Assembly: GCF_020379485.1 (NCBI RefSeq)
Contig: NC_063442.1
Span: forward strand, 16,738,009 to 16,802,008
Direction: 5' to 3'
Length of the DNA: 64,000 nucleotides
Origin: Brassica napus
Taxonomy: Eukaryota; Streptophyta; Magnoliopsida; Brassicales; Brassicaceae
Shown: positions 20,950-33,890 of the stretch, piece after piece
How the letters are laid out: each line of letters starts with the position of its first letter
Numbering within the stretch: position 1 is the stretch's first letter
Notes under the pieces: model-generated
Seen by the model: the letters and a program-made list of their open reading frames with translations, nothing else
What the model was told of the DNA's origin: nothing
The model's database searches: none
Made by a program: the position numbers and the translations under genes

Positions 20950-23025
20950 TCAAATTGTTGGGGAAGCAGAAGAGATCATCTCAAGAAGCTGATGATGTAA
21001 ACTTCCGTTGCTAACCACAACACCACCGGCCGGAAAAATGATCCTCCTTTCAGATTGATCTTCCTCCAGATTTATATCAACTCCTTCCCAATCTGTTACC
21101 TGAGAGACAAAGAGACACTATTATGTCTCAAGAACTTAAAGACAAACGATGCTTTGTTTTTTACTTTGTCAAGAATCATTCAGTAACCTTTCCTCCGGCT
21201 TCATGAACGCATATGATCCCAACAGCATGATCCCAAGACTACATGTTTTAAGAGTGAAACAAATAAGAAGAACCAATTGATTTAACTGTGCCTGTGCGTG
21301 GATATGTATGAGTACCTTTATCGTTCGCTCAGTTCTTGCTCGGAGAAGAAACACCGATGCTCTACCAGAAGCTATCATCAAGTACTTGCACAAACTGTAC
21401 AAAGAGACAAGAAAAAAACTGATCTAAGTACCTTATATGCAAGTGCTAAGTTTGTCAAATATTTGTTGACGAACAGTTTCTGAAGAACACTTTGAAAACA
21501 TTCAAAAACCGGTTAGCTAAAGGATACACTCATTAAAAATGTTTTGTTAATTCGAATAAATTTAACATTCATTCAAAAAAAAAGAAAAAAAAAAGAGAGA
21601 TAGTGAGTGGATGGATGGATACCTTCCACAACATGTGGGCAAAAGCCGAATCTCATTACCATGCAAGTCACCTGAATCTATTTTTGTGTCGAACAGACCA
21701 GAGAGTGGAAGTGATTCCCAGGGTTGGCTATCTTGAATACAAAACCGAGCCTTGTTCACTAAACCACATGCATCAACAAAACGCCTTGTCCAATCACCTG
21801 ATACTTGCAAATTTTTGGTCCACGTTCCACAGCCACTATGAGAGAGCATTAAAGTACCGGTGGTTCCATCTGAAGAGTCACCAGGCCAGTTTGGACAGCC
21901 CATGACCCCTAGCACAATTTCATTATCTACAACAAGGGCCAATCCTACCTAAGATTTGTTGTATACAGAATATCAGAAACACGTAAATATATTGATTGAA
22001 TCTTTGTTCATGGCTCAGAACTTTTAGTAGTGTTTTTTTTAATATATCAGTAACTCTTAAAAGAACCATTTTTGAAACAGTGAAAAGGAAATGAGAATCG
22101 CAGGCTAAAGAGACATACCACATATAAAGCATCGTCTCCTTTAAGGAACCCTCTAGTGCCATCTATTGGATCCAAAACCTGCACAACATTCATAGTATTA
22201 ATTACTGAGCTGACTGCATCATTTTCCATATTAGTTTGCAATACATCAAACCTAGAGTATCACTCTTCTCTCATTCCAAAATTTGCAAGCTTTAAGATGA
22301 TAATCTATATAGATAACGGTTAGAAATGTAACATTACCCAATAAGTAGCAGGTTTGTTGCAAAAAGTATAAGCATCTTTGCCACCTCTGTCAATAGCTTC
22401 TAGTACATCAGCATCAGACAAGCGATCATCTCCAACGCTTGCTTTAGCGATGACTTCACTAACAACAGAGCTCACAAGATTGTTCTCACGCAAGAAAAGA
22501 GAGTCTTCTTCAGCGACCAAAGGTATTGAAGGAAACAGTTTCGATAGCTCTGCAAATCCAGACACAAAAAAAAAAAAAAAAAAAGTGTCGGAATCTCGAC
22601 AACATCACCCTTTAGTTCTGTAATAAAGAAAAGGCTGTTCTTTTTCATTGTTCTTACCTAAGCTGACTAGAGCTTGCACTCCGAAGTCTGCAATTGTAAC
22701 TGGTGTCTGGTCATTCTTCTCGAGAATCTTGTCTTTGGAAGAGAAAAGCGATCTCTTTACATCGACACAGAGGCGACAAGCTCTGTCAACAGCATCAATA
22801 GCGGCTTCGAGCTCTCTGTGATACTTAGCTTGATGCTTCGGAAACGGGAGATTAGCCCTGTGAGACACACTCAAAGACGAAAACGATTCGTGTTGGGAGA
22901 AGTAGAAGCAGATGGAGGAATCCGATTTGAAGATACCTTACTGTGAAGTGTCTGCTGCGGGGAGGATTGAATACCGGTGAGAATCTAACGGCGGAGAAAC
23001 GAGCTCCGGTGTCGAGAATGTGCAT
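20950..23025 (-). CDS. HAL2/SAL-type 3'(2'),5'-bisphosphate nucleotidase / inositol monophosphatase-superfamily phosphatase
   Basis: Mg2+-dependent, Li+-sensitive phosphatase; HAL2-type members remove the 3'-phosphate of PAP or PAPS, and some act on inositol phosphates. Minus-strand exons: 22937-23025, 22658-22857, 22338-22549, 22119-22178, 21623-21948, 21316-21394, 21188-21238 and 20950-21099; phases close perfectly, giving 388 residues. Metal-site motifs in order: PLVAEED, DPIDGTRGF (its own small exon) and WDHAVG. VTIADFGVQA near residue 80 is the usual upstream motif. The N-terminus (MHILDTGARFSAVRFSPVF, Arg/Ser/Pro-rich, few acids) extends about 30 residues beyond the domain and looks like an organellar transit peptide; targeting is inferred. 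By position it is the AT4G05090 orthologue. Substrate cannot be read from sequence. No defect is visible. Confidence 0.92.
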
Positions 23026-24660
23026 CGCGGCTGATGCTAAACCGGTAAAACTAAACCGGTTTTGATTTGATAAAATGAGGGGTTCCTAGGTTCGTTATCG
23101 AGTGGTGATTTTATTTTTAGTGATGTGGATAAAAGATAAATGGGCTCTACTTGTTATTTTTTGTTGGGTTCAGATTAATTAATAAATAGACTTCTAATTA
23201 AAAATCAAACGTGGGCCTAAAATGAATGATGGAAACCAAGCAAGCCAACTTATGAGGTATTTGAAGCCCAATAACTTAAATCCCACACATAAAATAACTA
23301 GAGAGCCCACATAGGGATAGTACACTTAAAAAGGAACTAAACAGAACCAAACTGGTGGTGTTAAAATCAAACCAATTGTTAAGACCAGACCTAAATCTTA
23401 CTGACCCTTTCTTCTTTCTTTACCAGCGAAGAAGTCAAATATGATCTTAAAATCTTTAAGATTAGGGTTCCACGCAAGAGTAGAGGAGTACTCAAACACA
23501 TCTTAAACTTCAATTTTCATGTTCTATTTTAACTTTAAAATTAAGTAAATAGTAAAATTATTCTAAAGAAAAAATATAATAGAATTATAATAAAGCTCAA
23601 CTATATTTAAAATCACCCAATTTTAAAAAGGAAAATAAATACTGCATAGTAATTTTTGTAAGGCAGTTACATTAGGTTTAACTATTTAAAACAACTAAGT
23701 GGCAGACAAGCTTGCCACTTTAGCACACATCCAAAGTTCTTTAACACTATAAAACAACTATTTGTCAATGTATCCACCACCAATTTGCTATTTCAATCAT
23801 GCACAAACCGGTTAATTAAATATGGCGGAAGTCAGACGTTTTTTTCTAAGGAAAAAAAATCGAATTTTGTAAAATACTATCAAATTGTTGAGTAACTACA
23901 TACATTAAAAGTGCACTATGAAAGCAATCATAGTTATATAATATCGTATTATCAATTACGTTTTAGACGATTTAGAATATAAATCAATCATTAGTATATG
24001 TATAAACTATTAAAGACATGCTTGAAATCAAAACAAAAACAAAAACCTTTGATCAAAGTAATGGTAGTCTACTAGTGATGACTAATTTCGGAACGGTGTA
24101 AAACTGTATGTGTTAGGTTTGATTTTTACTTGGTTAGTCTGGATTTAAACTTGGACTAACTAGTTTACCGAGTACTAAACAAACAATCTAGTTACTCTTG
24201 ACATTACTCTCAAAGAATTTTAAATTCAGATTTGTTAATCTTGTACCAAATTCATTTTAAAATATTAAATATTTTTTTCCGAAACCATCGAGATTAGCAG
24301 ATAAAGCACATAAAAAAAACTATAGTCAAAGTGTAATAAGTGAAGTAAAACAAAATAAGTTACATCGTACATGGCAATTATGTCTAACGACAAACTAAAA
24401 CATTCGTATAATTAATATTCATAGTTATCCAGATGAAAGCGACGCGGATAATAAAATATCTTCTAAAATGAAAACCATTTTCAAACAAAGAGAGAAAGAA
24501 ATAAAATATCTATTCCTCTCATCGATCATATCCTACACCAACAAGTCGCGAACCTTCCTTAACCGCCACGTGCCCGTCACTTATCAAGTAGCAATCCGAT
24601 GATTCGTCGAGCACCCGGTTTTACCATCTAAGCCGGTTGTTTCTCCCAAATCCTCTAGCT
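23026..24660. other. Intergenic between divergent phosphatase and WIP genes
   Basis: The sides contain the 5' regions of two divergently transcribed genes. The middle (about 23500-24500) is AT-rich without a supported gene. A G-box CACGTG at 24567-24572 lies about 110 bp upstream of the WIP TATA box. Confidence 0.5.
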
Positions 24661-24681
24661 CTCACTCCACTGTACCTTCTC

Positions 24682-24689
24682 TATATAAA
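24682..24689 (+). promoter_or_regulatory. TATA box of WIP gene
   Basis: TATATAAA about 123 bp upstream of the start codon, in a CT-rich context, with G-box CACGTG at 24567-24572 upstream. Consistent with an inducible TATA promoter. Confidence 0.65.
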
Positions 24690-24811
24690 GCAATGGATCT
24701 CTCACTCTCCAAAAAGAAGGAAGAAACTCATCTCTTGAGAATCTGAAAAGCCAGAGAAGAACTCAAAAAAACTTGAGGATCAGAAATTTATAATCTCGAA
24801 ATCTGCGGCAG

Positions 24812-25057
24812 ATGAACAGAGTGATTAATCAGTTGTCGGGAAAGTTAATGAAGGACAAGTGTGTTACCGGAAGTGGCGGCGGTGCAGTAAAAGAATCGGC
24901 GTCGCCGCAGAGTCCAGTGGCGACATCTTCGTCAGTGAGGAGGCTGAACGGCGATCTGGAGTCGAGGCGATTTGGAGGGGCGGCTAGCGAGAGACTGAGG
25001 CAGGCGGAGGAGTCTCTGAGGACGGTTATGTTTCTTAGCTGTTGGGGAGCTTGCTAG
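24812..25057 (+). CDS. Small wound-induced (WIP) family protein, DUF3774
   Basis: Intronless, 81 residues. The family is defined by a Ser-rich middle and a conserved C-terminal RTVMFLSCWGAC-like block, both present; SERLRQAEESLRTVMFLSCW covers the last third. No signal peptide or membrane helix is evident. Molecular function is not established; Arabidopsis members are induced by wounding and pathogens. By position it corresponds to AT4G05070. A TATA box, CT-rich leader and a single clear ATG support the start. Codon use is ordinary, and GC content is higher than the flanks, as expected for a real exon. Confidence 0.88.
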   Translation: MNRVINQLSGKLMKDKCVTGSGGGAVKESASPQSPVATSSSVRRLNGDLESRRFGGAASERLRQAEESLRTVMFLSCWGAC

Positions 25058-26049
25058 ATCTGGTGGTGTAAACCAAAACACGTTCCTCTTTCTGCTTTGA
25101 TTTTGAGTTTTTATTTTCTTTGTTTATTTTGAAGATGTTCGCTGTGAATATTTTTCATCTTTGTGTAGTTGTTTGAGTTTCTGTAAATCAATGTACAAAA
25201 ACGAAAAGTTGTGTTGAAGAAAATGGTTTTTTCTCTCACCAAATCACTTTTCTTAAGTTCTAAATTATGATGTGAATATATATGGTATAAAAATACATTA
25301 TTCGATATCTTTGTTTTTTTTTTAATTTAATTTTGCCTTTTTGAAAACTCCCATTAGGTGTCTGTTTAGCAACAATTTCCAACTCTAGCGTAAGATTCTC
25401 GGATAATATCAGATTCTCAAATTCATAATTATCGGATTGTTAAAACCTAATTTTTAAATCCCAAAATTATAAAAAAAATCATAAATACTGAAAATTGGTA
25501 GATTTTGTATAGGAACTGGTCTTGTATATGCTGAAAAAATCATAAATGCTGAAAAATGACCCAAAACAAAATCATAAATGCTGAAAAATCATAAAAGCTG
25601 AAAATTACTCTCTTGTATGCATTTATGGAAAGAAAAAGCACCGTAAGAAACACAGGAGCGAAATTGTACATGTTTTGGTTGGTAAGTAGTAACTGTAAAA
25701 ATTTGATCAAAAAAAAAAAGTAGTAATTGTAAAAAAAAAGGTAAGTACTAATCTTGTAACCGCGGTCGCACATAATTGGTAACTTTTAAAAAGAAAATTG
25801 TTCCCCAAAATCTCTACTATTCTTATCAAAACAATATGAATCATTCCGTTGCCTTTCATAACGCCGTCAATCGAAAGAGAAATAAGAAGCGAATCCAAGA
25901 CGCGGTCGTTATAAAACGCAATTTCCATCGCGTTTTGAATCGTCTCTACCTCCGATGTGACACTCGCTTAACGAAACAGTAAACAAACCAAACCCAGACG
26001 TGAAACCAACCCAAATCAAAATTCACTTTCCTTGTGTCGCGGTGGTCCG
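25058..26049. other. Intergenic between WIP and VAP genes
   Basis: Contains the WIP 3' UTR and the VAP promoter. Around 25495-25605 the unit AAATCATAAATGCTGAAAA repeats about four times. No supported gene. Confidence 0.5.
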
Positions 26050-27276
26050 ATGGCTTTAACGTCGGAAAAATCCGATTCCGATGGCCGACGTCGAAGCTTA
26101 TTCAAACTACCCTTTCGAAACTCCAGTGATCATCAAGCTACCTCTTCCTCTTCGTCTTCTCATCTCAGTGACAATTATATACATCAATCTCGCCATTTTC
26201 GCTATCACGGACCACGTCCTGTCGTCGAACGATTGGGCCAAACCCATCATCAACCCCCCGCCGCGACGATCCCTTCGATGTCATCAGTCGCGAGATCACT
26301 TCTTCCTACTAAACGCCGATTGAAACTCGACCCTTCCTCCAAACTTTACTTCCCTTGTGAGAGTTACTCTATCCAAATTCCGATTTTGCTGATCATTACT
26401 TTTTGAGGGTTATTGGAAAGTTGCGATTTTTTTGGATCATAGTGGTGATATTGACTCAACTGAGGATTTTAAAAAACTTTAGCCTTTTCTTTCTTTCTTT
26501 CTTTCTTTCTGGGAATGTTGATATTGGATATTGAAGATGATGATGTTAACTTGCAATCTGAAGAAGATGATGATGATGATGTCACCTTGTAATTTGATAG
26601 ATGATGATGATGATGTTAACTTGTAATTTGAAAATAAAAATATATCTATAGGTAGAAATAGATAGATACTACTATCAATTGTTGAGCTAATGTAGGTGGA
26701 ATTGTATTTGAAGATTCAGTTTTTTTGTATTAATAATTAGATGGTAGTTTAGTAATTTATGTAATTTTGTGTGTTTTGAAGATGAGCCTGGGAAGCAAGT
26801 CAGGAGTGCCATTAAGATTAAGAATACAAGCAAGTCACATGTCTCTGAGGAGCAAGTAATGCGTGTGGTATTCTTGGATCCTGAAAACCCTAACCCTGTG
26901 AGTCTCTCTTTCTTTCTTCCTGTTCTTGTCGCCGTCAAGTGTGATATAATTGGGATCATGTTGCATTTCTCTCCGTTCTCTAAAGGTGATGGAGAAACTG
27001 AAGAGTCAACTAGCTGAAGCGGATGCTGCAGATGAAGCAAGGAAGAAAGCACCAGAGGTTATTAGTAGTGGTCCGAAGCCAATTGGTGAAGGACTTGTGA
27101 TTGATGAATGGGTGAGAGCTTTAATCTTCTTCTTCTTCTTCTTTTTTTTTTCTGTTTTTAAGACGGTAAATGTGAGATTATGATGTTTAACGTGTTTCTC
27201 TTTCTGCTGAAATTACCAGAAGCAACGCCGAGAGAGGTATCTTGCACAGCAACAAGGAGGACTGGACTTGGCTTGA
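26050..27276 (+). CDS. VAP/PapD-like MSP-domain protein with apparent core deletion
   Basis: VAP proteins link the ER to other membranes by binding FFAT motifs with an MSP domain. Exons 26050-26356, 26782-26897, 26986-27111 and 27220-27276, all GT-AG and in phase, encode 201 residues. A basic, Ser-rich N-terminus is followed by the first MSP strands (LKLDPSSKLYFPYEPGKQV, then SAIKIKNTSKSHV), but the next residues are SEEQVMRVVFLDPENPNP, which in relatives lie after the domain. The middle of the MSP fold, including the FKxxTT ligand-binding strand, is missing. The tail (EKLKSQLAEADAADEARKK, then IDEWKQRRERYLAQQQ) is intact and there is no membrane anchor. By position it is the AT4G05060 orthologue. 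The frame is open and splicing signals are normal, so a transcript is plausible, but FFAT binding probably is not. An assembly error would look the same. Confidence 0.8.
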
Positions 27277-28605
27277 AACCAGAAGTATCACAAAGACAAA
27301 AAAAAGTGTGTGGATATATGTAATGTGTGAAGGGAATGAAGATTGTATTTGTGGTCAAGTTTTATCCCAAAAAAAAAAAACACTTGTTACTTTGATGTCT
27401 TAACTAAAGGTTTGTTCTGTAACGCCATGAACGATCTGACAACGTCCCATGAATTAAGACTATCAGCAAGCAAGAGCCCCAAGTTCCATTACAATAGGAG
27501 CTCTAGTCCTACAAAATGTTTCTTCAAAAGAGAGCAAAACCCTATAAAACCAAGGCAAAGAAAATCAATTACCCTTCTCTTGGATTGTACATTTGTACGC
27601 AACAAGCTATTACTAGATGCCTTCTTTCACTTGGGTGGGGGCTTCAATAGCAAAACGTCTCTCTCTCTCTCTCTTATTCTAATACCTTTATCTGTCTGCG
27701 AGTTTTGCCAATATTATTCATATACATGAATTGCAGTGCCGCTTTGGTATGTTTGGTGGAAATGGAGTTTCTTGGCACAAAAAGTTACTTGATGAAAGCT
27801 ATCTTGGAGAAGATATATGCGCTGGCTCATCTGGCCATTGACGCGATCGCTGCTCACTTTCATAAGATTTCGTAAGGAGACAGAAGTTATGCCGATCATT
27901 TGGCACCAAACTCTCGTCGCCTTTGTGCAAGGGTACAAGCACGAACTAAGAAAAGGCAGATAAAAAGAGTCTCACGAGTAGTCAGGAAGCAAAATCACCA
28001 GAGCTAATTAGTCTTGAAATTGTGAAAGAGCTTGTGAGTAGCAGAAACTGTGGAGAGATGGGAGGATAATTCACAGTCAGCTTCTACGATCAACAAATAA
28101 ATCGATCAAAGAATTGGTTTCGCATGCCAATGGAAGAAGACTAGTGAAGTAGTGATCATCTATATACATCCAATCTTGAGTGAACCTCTTCTTGTTTTGT
28201 ATTAAATTCCAATTTATGCAAAGATATTATAATTAATCTATGTTTCGACGGAAAAGAAAGAAGCAAATCCAAGATACTAAAAATAGCAATGAAGTTTTGT
28301 CAATGTGGAAGCAAAAAAGAGCAGTAAATAACATATTTGTAATCAGAAAAACCAAAACCGCAATGGAAAATATATTTTTGGAAGGACATAGCGCAACCTC
28401 TGAGTACGACCAATGAACGAAGCAAATCTCCTCGCATCTTTGTAGTGATTATTTTATTACAAATGTAAAGCCATAATGAAAAACAACAAAAATCAAAACT
28501 CTCTTTTCACATGAGAAAGAGAAGTTAAAAGTGTAAGCTGGTTGGCAGCATAAAGGGGGGAGACAGAGTGTGTAGATAGTTTTGGACCTTTTGGTGATGT
28601 TATAC
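27277..28605. other. Short intergenic region between convergent VAP and NDB2 genes
   Basis: Should contain both 3' UTRs. No recognisable frame on either strand. In Arabidopsis several genes, including a polyubiquitin gene, lie between these two as I recall; no trace of ubiquitin coding sequence is visible here. Confidence 0.5.
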
Positions 28606-31600
28606 TCAGATGCTACTTGAGTCTCTACCAAAGATGAAACGCCTCATCCAATCAGAAACAACAAGGACTCTCGTGCGCCAGCTCACTTGTTTACTGTTCC
28701 ATTACCAAAACCATTTTTAGAAGTTTAAAATGATGAATGAAATAAAACTTCTAAATTGCTAAAAAAAAAAGAAGCAAATTAATGTTTGTTTGTTAATCTA
28801 CCTGGCGTAGACGGAATACCAGAGCCACTGGCTGCTGTGTCCAATAGAAACCCAATCTCCTGGAAGTTCTGCCGCCGTTTGTTCCCCTCCCAATGGTGCA
28901 AATGATCCCAAATGCCTATACCTGTACCACCCTCCCAAAATTAAACCACACCGGACTTTACAATTTGTTTTACTTTATCTACTACGTATATATCGTAACC
29001 GCTGACAACCTGAACCAAACGGATCAAGACGGTTTCAATTTGGTCTTGCTACAGTCTACACAAACTCAGACTGAAACATCCTAGCTAGCTATAACAAACC
29101 TTTATACTTACATAAACTCACTAAACATGCTTACTAACATCTTCACAACACAAACACTACACTACACCTAAACCCCAAGTACACTACGAAGTTGCAGTGC
29201 CGTGTTATTGTAAGTCCCATCAATTTCCAAATTATTGTTTACTATTTAGAGTATTAATGAGAAACGCTTTCATATTCTTATTCTCTAACGTCTTAGATTT
29301 GTTTTGGTTTCGTTAACAAAAATCAAAAGATACTGATTCAAATTTTTTTGGAAGGGCTAACCTGAAGGGGCGGAAACGGTGACGACCTTCTCCTCTCATC
29401 CTAATGGGACCTTCTGGATTCTTCTCACACTCTTCCATACGATCAAAGCATTTTGCAAGGTATGTGCCTTGCTGCGCAGCAACCTAAAGACAGCCAACAA
29501 CAAAATTATAACTCAACCAATAAACAATGTATGTGTGTGTTAAATAGAACAGATAATTCACCCAAGAATCCAGCAAACATGTGTGTTTATGTGTGTGCAT
29601 GTGTTTCATTAAAGATGAACGAAAAGACTTAAATTCTAAAATTCACCTGTGCTGTTGCTGGAAGAAACTTCACTTGTGAATCAACCTGAGAAAGAGCCGA
29701 TTTGAACTCTTCGATTTTCAGTTCGATGTTCTTCTTGGATCCATCATCAGCTTCGGCTTCCTTTAGAAGATCCGCAATGCCACGCATACGTTTACTCTTC
29801 AAGTAGAGCTCAACTTGAGGGTATCTAACACAAATGTCATCCATTGCCTCTTGAAACTCTTTCAGAGTCAGCGTCCCAGAATTATCTTTATCTGCTTTGC
29901 TAAAAATTGCAGAAACATCTTCCTGCAAGAGTAGACCATTGATATTCTTTGGTTAATAATCGAAAACTAACGCCCAGACATTGGGAAGAAGAGAGAGAGG
30001 ATTATAATACCATGACTTTACGCTGGTTAATTGTTGCGCAATCACCAAGGGCATATATGTTATCACACCCTTCCACGCGAAGCCATTCATCAGTGGCCAG
30101 AGCACGTCTGTTACCCTGCAATTGCAAAGACAATTTCATAAACGTGTTTGCTAGAAAACGTTGAAGATTGTAGTGCGTGAGTTTAATTAAGCATATTACT
30201 TTACCTGACCAATTTGTTTCATAAAATCTTTGATTACAGGACGAGTTCCAATACCAGTTGACCAGACAATCATTCCATAAGGAATTGAGGAAACCTCTCC
30301 TCCTTTGGTTTTAGCAGATATGTCCTTCTCATTCACTTTGGTCACCATGGAGCCAAGTTTCACATCAATACCATCTCTGCTAAACTTTTCTTCGGCAAAC
30401 TCAGTGATTCTCTTGTCAAACCTGTGAGAGAAAAGCAACACATGAATCATTATAAAAGTTTTTTTAATGGAAACATGAAACATATAAGATTGAACATGAA
30501 ATAGAAGTTTTAAGAGGCAAGAAATTTCACATGGTCAGGATGTGATCTGCGGCCTCCAAAAGCGTGATTCGCACTAAATCTTTGGCTTTAGGATAGAGTG
30601 TGACTAAATCCTCTGTAACAAAATCATGCAACTCCGCGGCAAACTCAACACCTGTTGGCCCACCACCAACAACCACAAAATGCAGGATTCTCTTCCTCTC
30701 TTCTTCGCTTAGTTCAGGTAGACTTGCCTTCTCAAAGGAATCAATCACCTTTTTACGGATTCCTTGAGCATCTTCAACCTCCTACAAGCATACATTGGAA
30801 CCAATAAAAAGCCTCAGAAATTTAACATCCATACAAATAATCAGCAGTTATATACTTCCGTATGCTTCTGACCTGTTAAAACTACCACTGCTTACAGAAC
30901 AACATACTAAGGGGAAGCAAAAATAAATACGAGCCAAGATGACTTACTTTGAGAAAATGACAGTTCTCCTCCACTCCAGGTATGTTAAAAGTGTTAGACT
31001 GAGCTCCAGTAGCAATTACAAGGTAGTCATAGTCAACAGAAAATTCTTCTTTCTTCCCACTGCTAACGCCTTGTTTGGATCGGCAGAACACTTTCTTGCT
31101 AGCTGGATCAATCTTGAAACATTCAGCCTCCAGGTAAGACGTATCAACGTTCTTCTGCTTACCAGGAAAAGAAAAACAAGCAGATATCAGCAATTTTTCA
31201 TCAAAAAATACCGAATTTATAAGCAGAAAAAGCCTCAATACATAAACTACAACCCATAACATTGAGGATTTTATTCTGTAGCAAGCAGAAAACGGAAAAA
31301 GAGAGACATTACTAGAGAAACAAATACCTTTCTGCCAATGTTTCGAATAGGCTCAACAACGCTGCGAGCTTCAACAGTGCCACAAGTAACGCTAGGCAGC
31401 AAGGGAGTGAAAGCAAAGTAGTTTCGAGGCGATATAATCTGAACCTCATACTGAGAGTTATTCAAATTCTTTAAGAAACTAGTTCCAGCCCATCCAGTTC
31501 CGAGCAGCACCACCTTCTTCTTCTTGGTTCCAACTTCAACAACACCGTTTGTTCCATTTGCCTCGGAGTAGGCTATAAGTCCTCCACCACTACAACAATC

Positions 31601-32084
31601 GTACAGTATAAACCATCAGTAAACTCTAATCTGAATCAAATCGTTGCGTTATACACAGAGAGATCACAAACAAGCCAACGAATGCTTAACACAGAAACAA
31701 AATCAGAGATCTGGAGAGATCCACAAACATTCACAGAGATCCAAGATAGTATGAGAATTGCCGAGAAAATGTAACGTATGATTCGAGAAACGTTATATCG
31801 AATCTGTTCACTACGTATGTACTACGTATGTACTACGTCGAGTTGCTTAAAATCAAAGCTGAAACAAGTTTAGAAACTGATAAATCAAACGGTCATACGT
31901 GCTAGAGGGAGATTCGAGAGATCACAAGGTGGAAACGAGAACAGGTAAGCATGTAAATGGAACATAGAGAGGTACGGATCGTAGAAGATGACCTGATCGT
32001 GGAGACGACGATGATCCTGGAGAGGGAAGGATAATCTTGGAAAGCTTTCGAGAATCGCTCGAAGAAACTGAAACTCCTCCTCAT
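28606..32084 (-). CDS. NDB2: External alternative NAD(P)H dehydrogenase, type II, NDB2-like, with EF hand
   Basis: Non-proton-pumping mitochondrial dehydrogenase on the outer face of the inner membrane; passes electrons from cytosolic NADH to ubiquinone, usually Ca2+-stimulated. Ten minus-strand exons: 31993-32084, 31328-31589, 30948-31154, 30531-30781, 30205-30421, 30011-30115, 29647-29922, 29362-29483, 28802-28921, 28606-28693; total 579 residues, close to the usual length. N-terminus (MRRSFSFFERFSKAF) is presequence-like. FAD fold LLGTGWAGTSF; nucleotide fold VVVGGGPTGVEF with Glu in ITLLEAADH at the second-strand end, which favours NADH. The EF-hand loop DKDNSGTLTLKE has acidic residues at positions 1, 3 and 12. 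The C-terminus contains SQWLWYSVYA and FIFGRDSSSI. By position it is the AT4G05020 orthologue. No defect is visible. Confidence 0.94.
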
Positions 32085-33890
32085 TTTCTCTTTGTTAGAT
32101 TCAGATCGAAAAGTATTTCGCTAACGCCAGGAATCCTGGAAAAAGAAAAAATATCAGAGGGAAACGGTTTTGCTTTAAGAGAGAAAAGTAAAGGGATCTA
32201 GAAGAGAGGGGCCCCAGACGATTGTGACGGTGGAGCAAGTAAAGTAGTGTTTGGCGATCGTTTGGCTGTACACCTGGCGCTCGTGGAAAAAGTCTATGTA
32301 GTTCAAGTGATAATAAAAATAAAATAAAAAACAAATCGAATCCAGGTTGGGACTGGAGACGAATATTTCTCCATTTTTCCTTTTCTAAATTTACCAAAAA
32401 TAAAAACCACTAACTAGTCCACCACTTCTGATGATAGGTTGAGTTAAAATTGTGAGTATTGTTTTGGTCACTAGTTAGAAATGAAAGCAGTATGTACGGT
32501 TTGAAGGGAAATCTTTATATCTTTCGAGATCATATGAACATATTTAATCAAAAAGAACATATATATACTAACCAACCACATTGATAAGCTGGCCTGATGT
32601 CGGATCTGAAGCATGCGATTGATAGATCTATCTTTCTTTTGGACCATTGAATTTGCGTCGTTCTCACTATATTTATTTAAACATTCTTCTGTTTTAAACG
32701 CCGTTATTATATCATGAACACTTGTATATTATGAAGCAAGAAAGTATGTAACAGAGACAATAAGCACAACCTTTATTGTGGATCTGGATTTAAATAATAT
32801 ATTTCTCAAACGATCTAGGCGTGGCGGCCAAGCCAGGCCTCTTTGAAGCAGACCATGTTATTATATTTTTTGCCCTTTATTTCAATTTTTGTTTCGTCGA
32901 CAATTTCACATCTATAGCATACGTAAGTCCTGACGACGTTGATAAAAAGCCATCAGTTGTGTCGTTGACAATTTCCAGTTTCTTGTTTACATTATGATTC
33001 AGTTAAAAATAATAACATGACGAATCGAATAATACTCAGAATGTTGACCATATTGCCTAATAGTATAAAACGCAAACCTTGTTAACAAAGAGTACAAAGT
33101 GACATTTTCATATGCCTTTGTATACAGCAATCTCAAAAATATTACCAAGATTAATTTAGTTCTAAAAGTCGCGAATACTTAAAGTGTTTAACTACTTTCA
33201 CAAATTTAATAGCCAAGTAATTATATTCACTAACAATTTTAAATACTGACTTTCAACGGATCTAAAATACGAGATTATTCATGTTTAATTGAAAATTAAT
33301 AATTAAAATAACGCGTTTATAAGCTAATTTTTGGCTTAAATTATTTTGATTTATTTCACTAATAATTAGTGATTGTAGATCTAGGACTTCGCAAATAATT
33401 GTTGCTTATTAATATAATATTCTCAAATATTTTTATTTTTTGCACTCTTTGCATTTTTGTTCTTGCTTGAAAAACAGCCATAAAATATATATTTTACAAT
33501 TTAATTCCATTACCTTTATTTAGGATAAATATTGTCTTTCTCACATGATTGTTTGATAAATGTAACCACATGTTGTTTATGACCTTTCTGCTAGAAAGAC
33601 TGTGTGCATGATTGTATGTTTTAATGATATATTTTGATTGTGGTGGTAATAATAGCAGAATAACTAAGACGAATAAATTTTGTAAGGGTACATCCTAGTG
33701 TACTCGGTAGATTAGTGGAAAACAATGATATTGGTGGGTCATTCATTGGCTATTACGAAAGCTAAATTAAAAAAACAGTTGCAAGACTATAAAATCTGAT
33801 AGTGAGAGCTTGTTGGGTCACGAAGACATTGTTAGCTGAAGAGTGACCCTCTCAATAAAGTATTATAACGCGATTAACCAACATATTTGA
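32085..33890. other. NDB2 upstream region and intergenic sequence
   Basis: The first 300 bp should contain the NDB2 promoter and leader. The remainder is AT-rich with no supported gene. Confidence 0.5.

Noticed and set aside
26500..26620. GATGAT-rich stretch in VAP intron 1 as an acidic coding repeat
   Set aside because: It lies between good splice sites, has stops in the gene frame, and is a simple microsatellite with short direct repeats.
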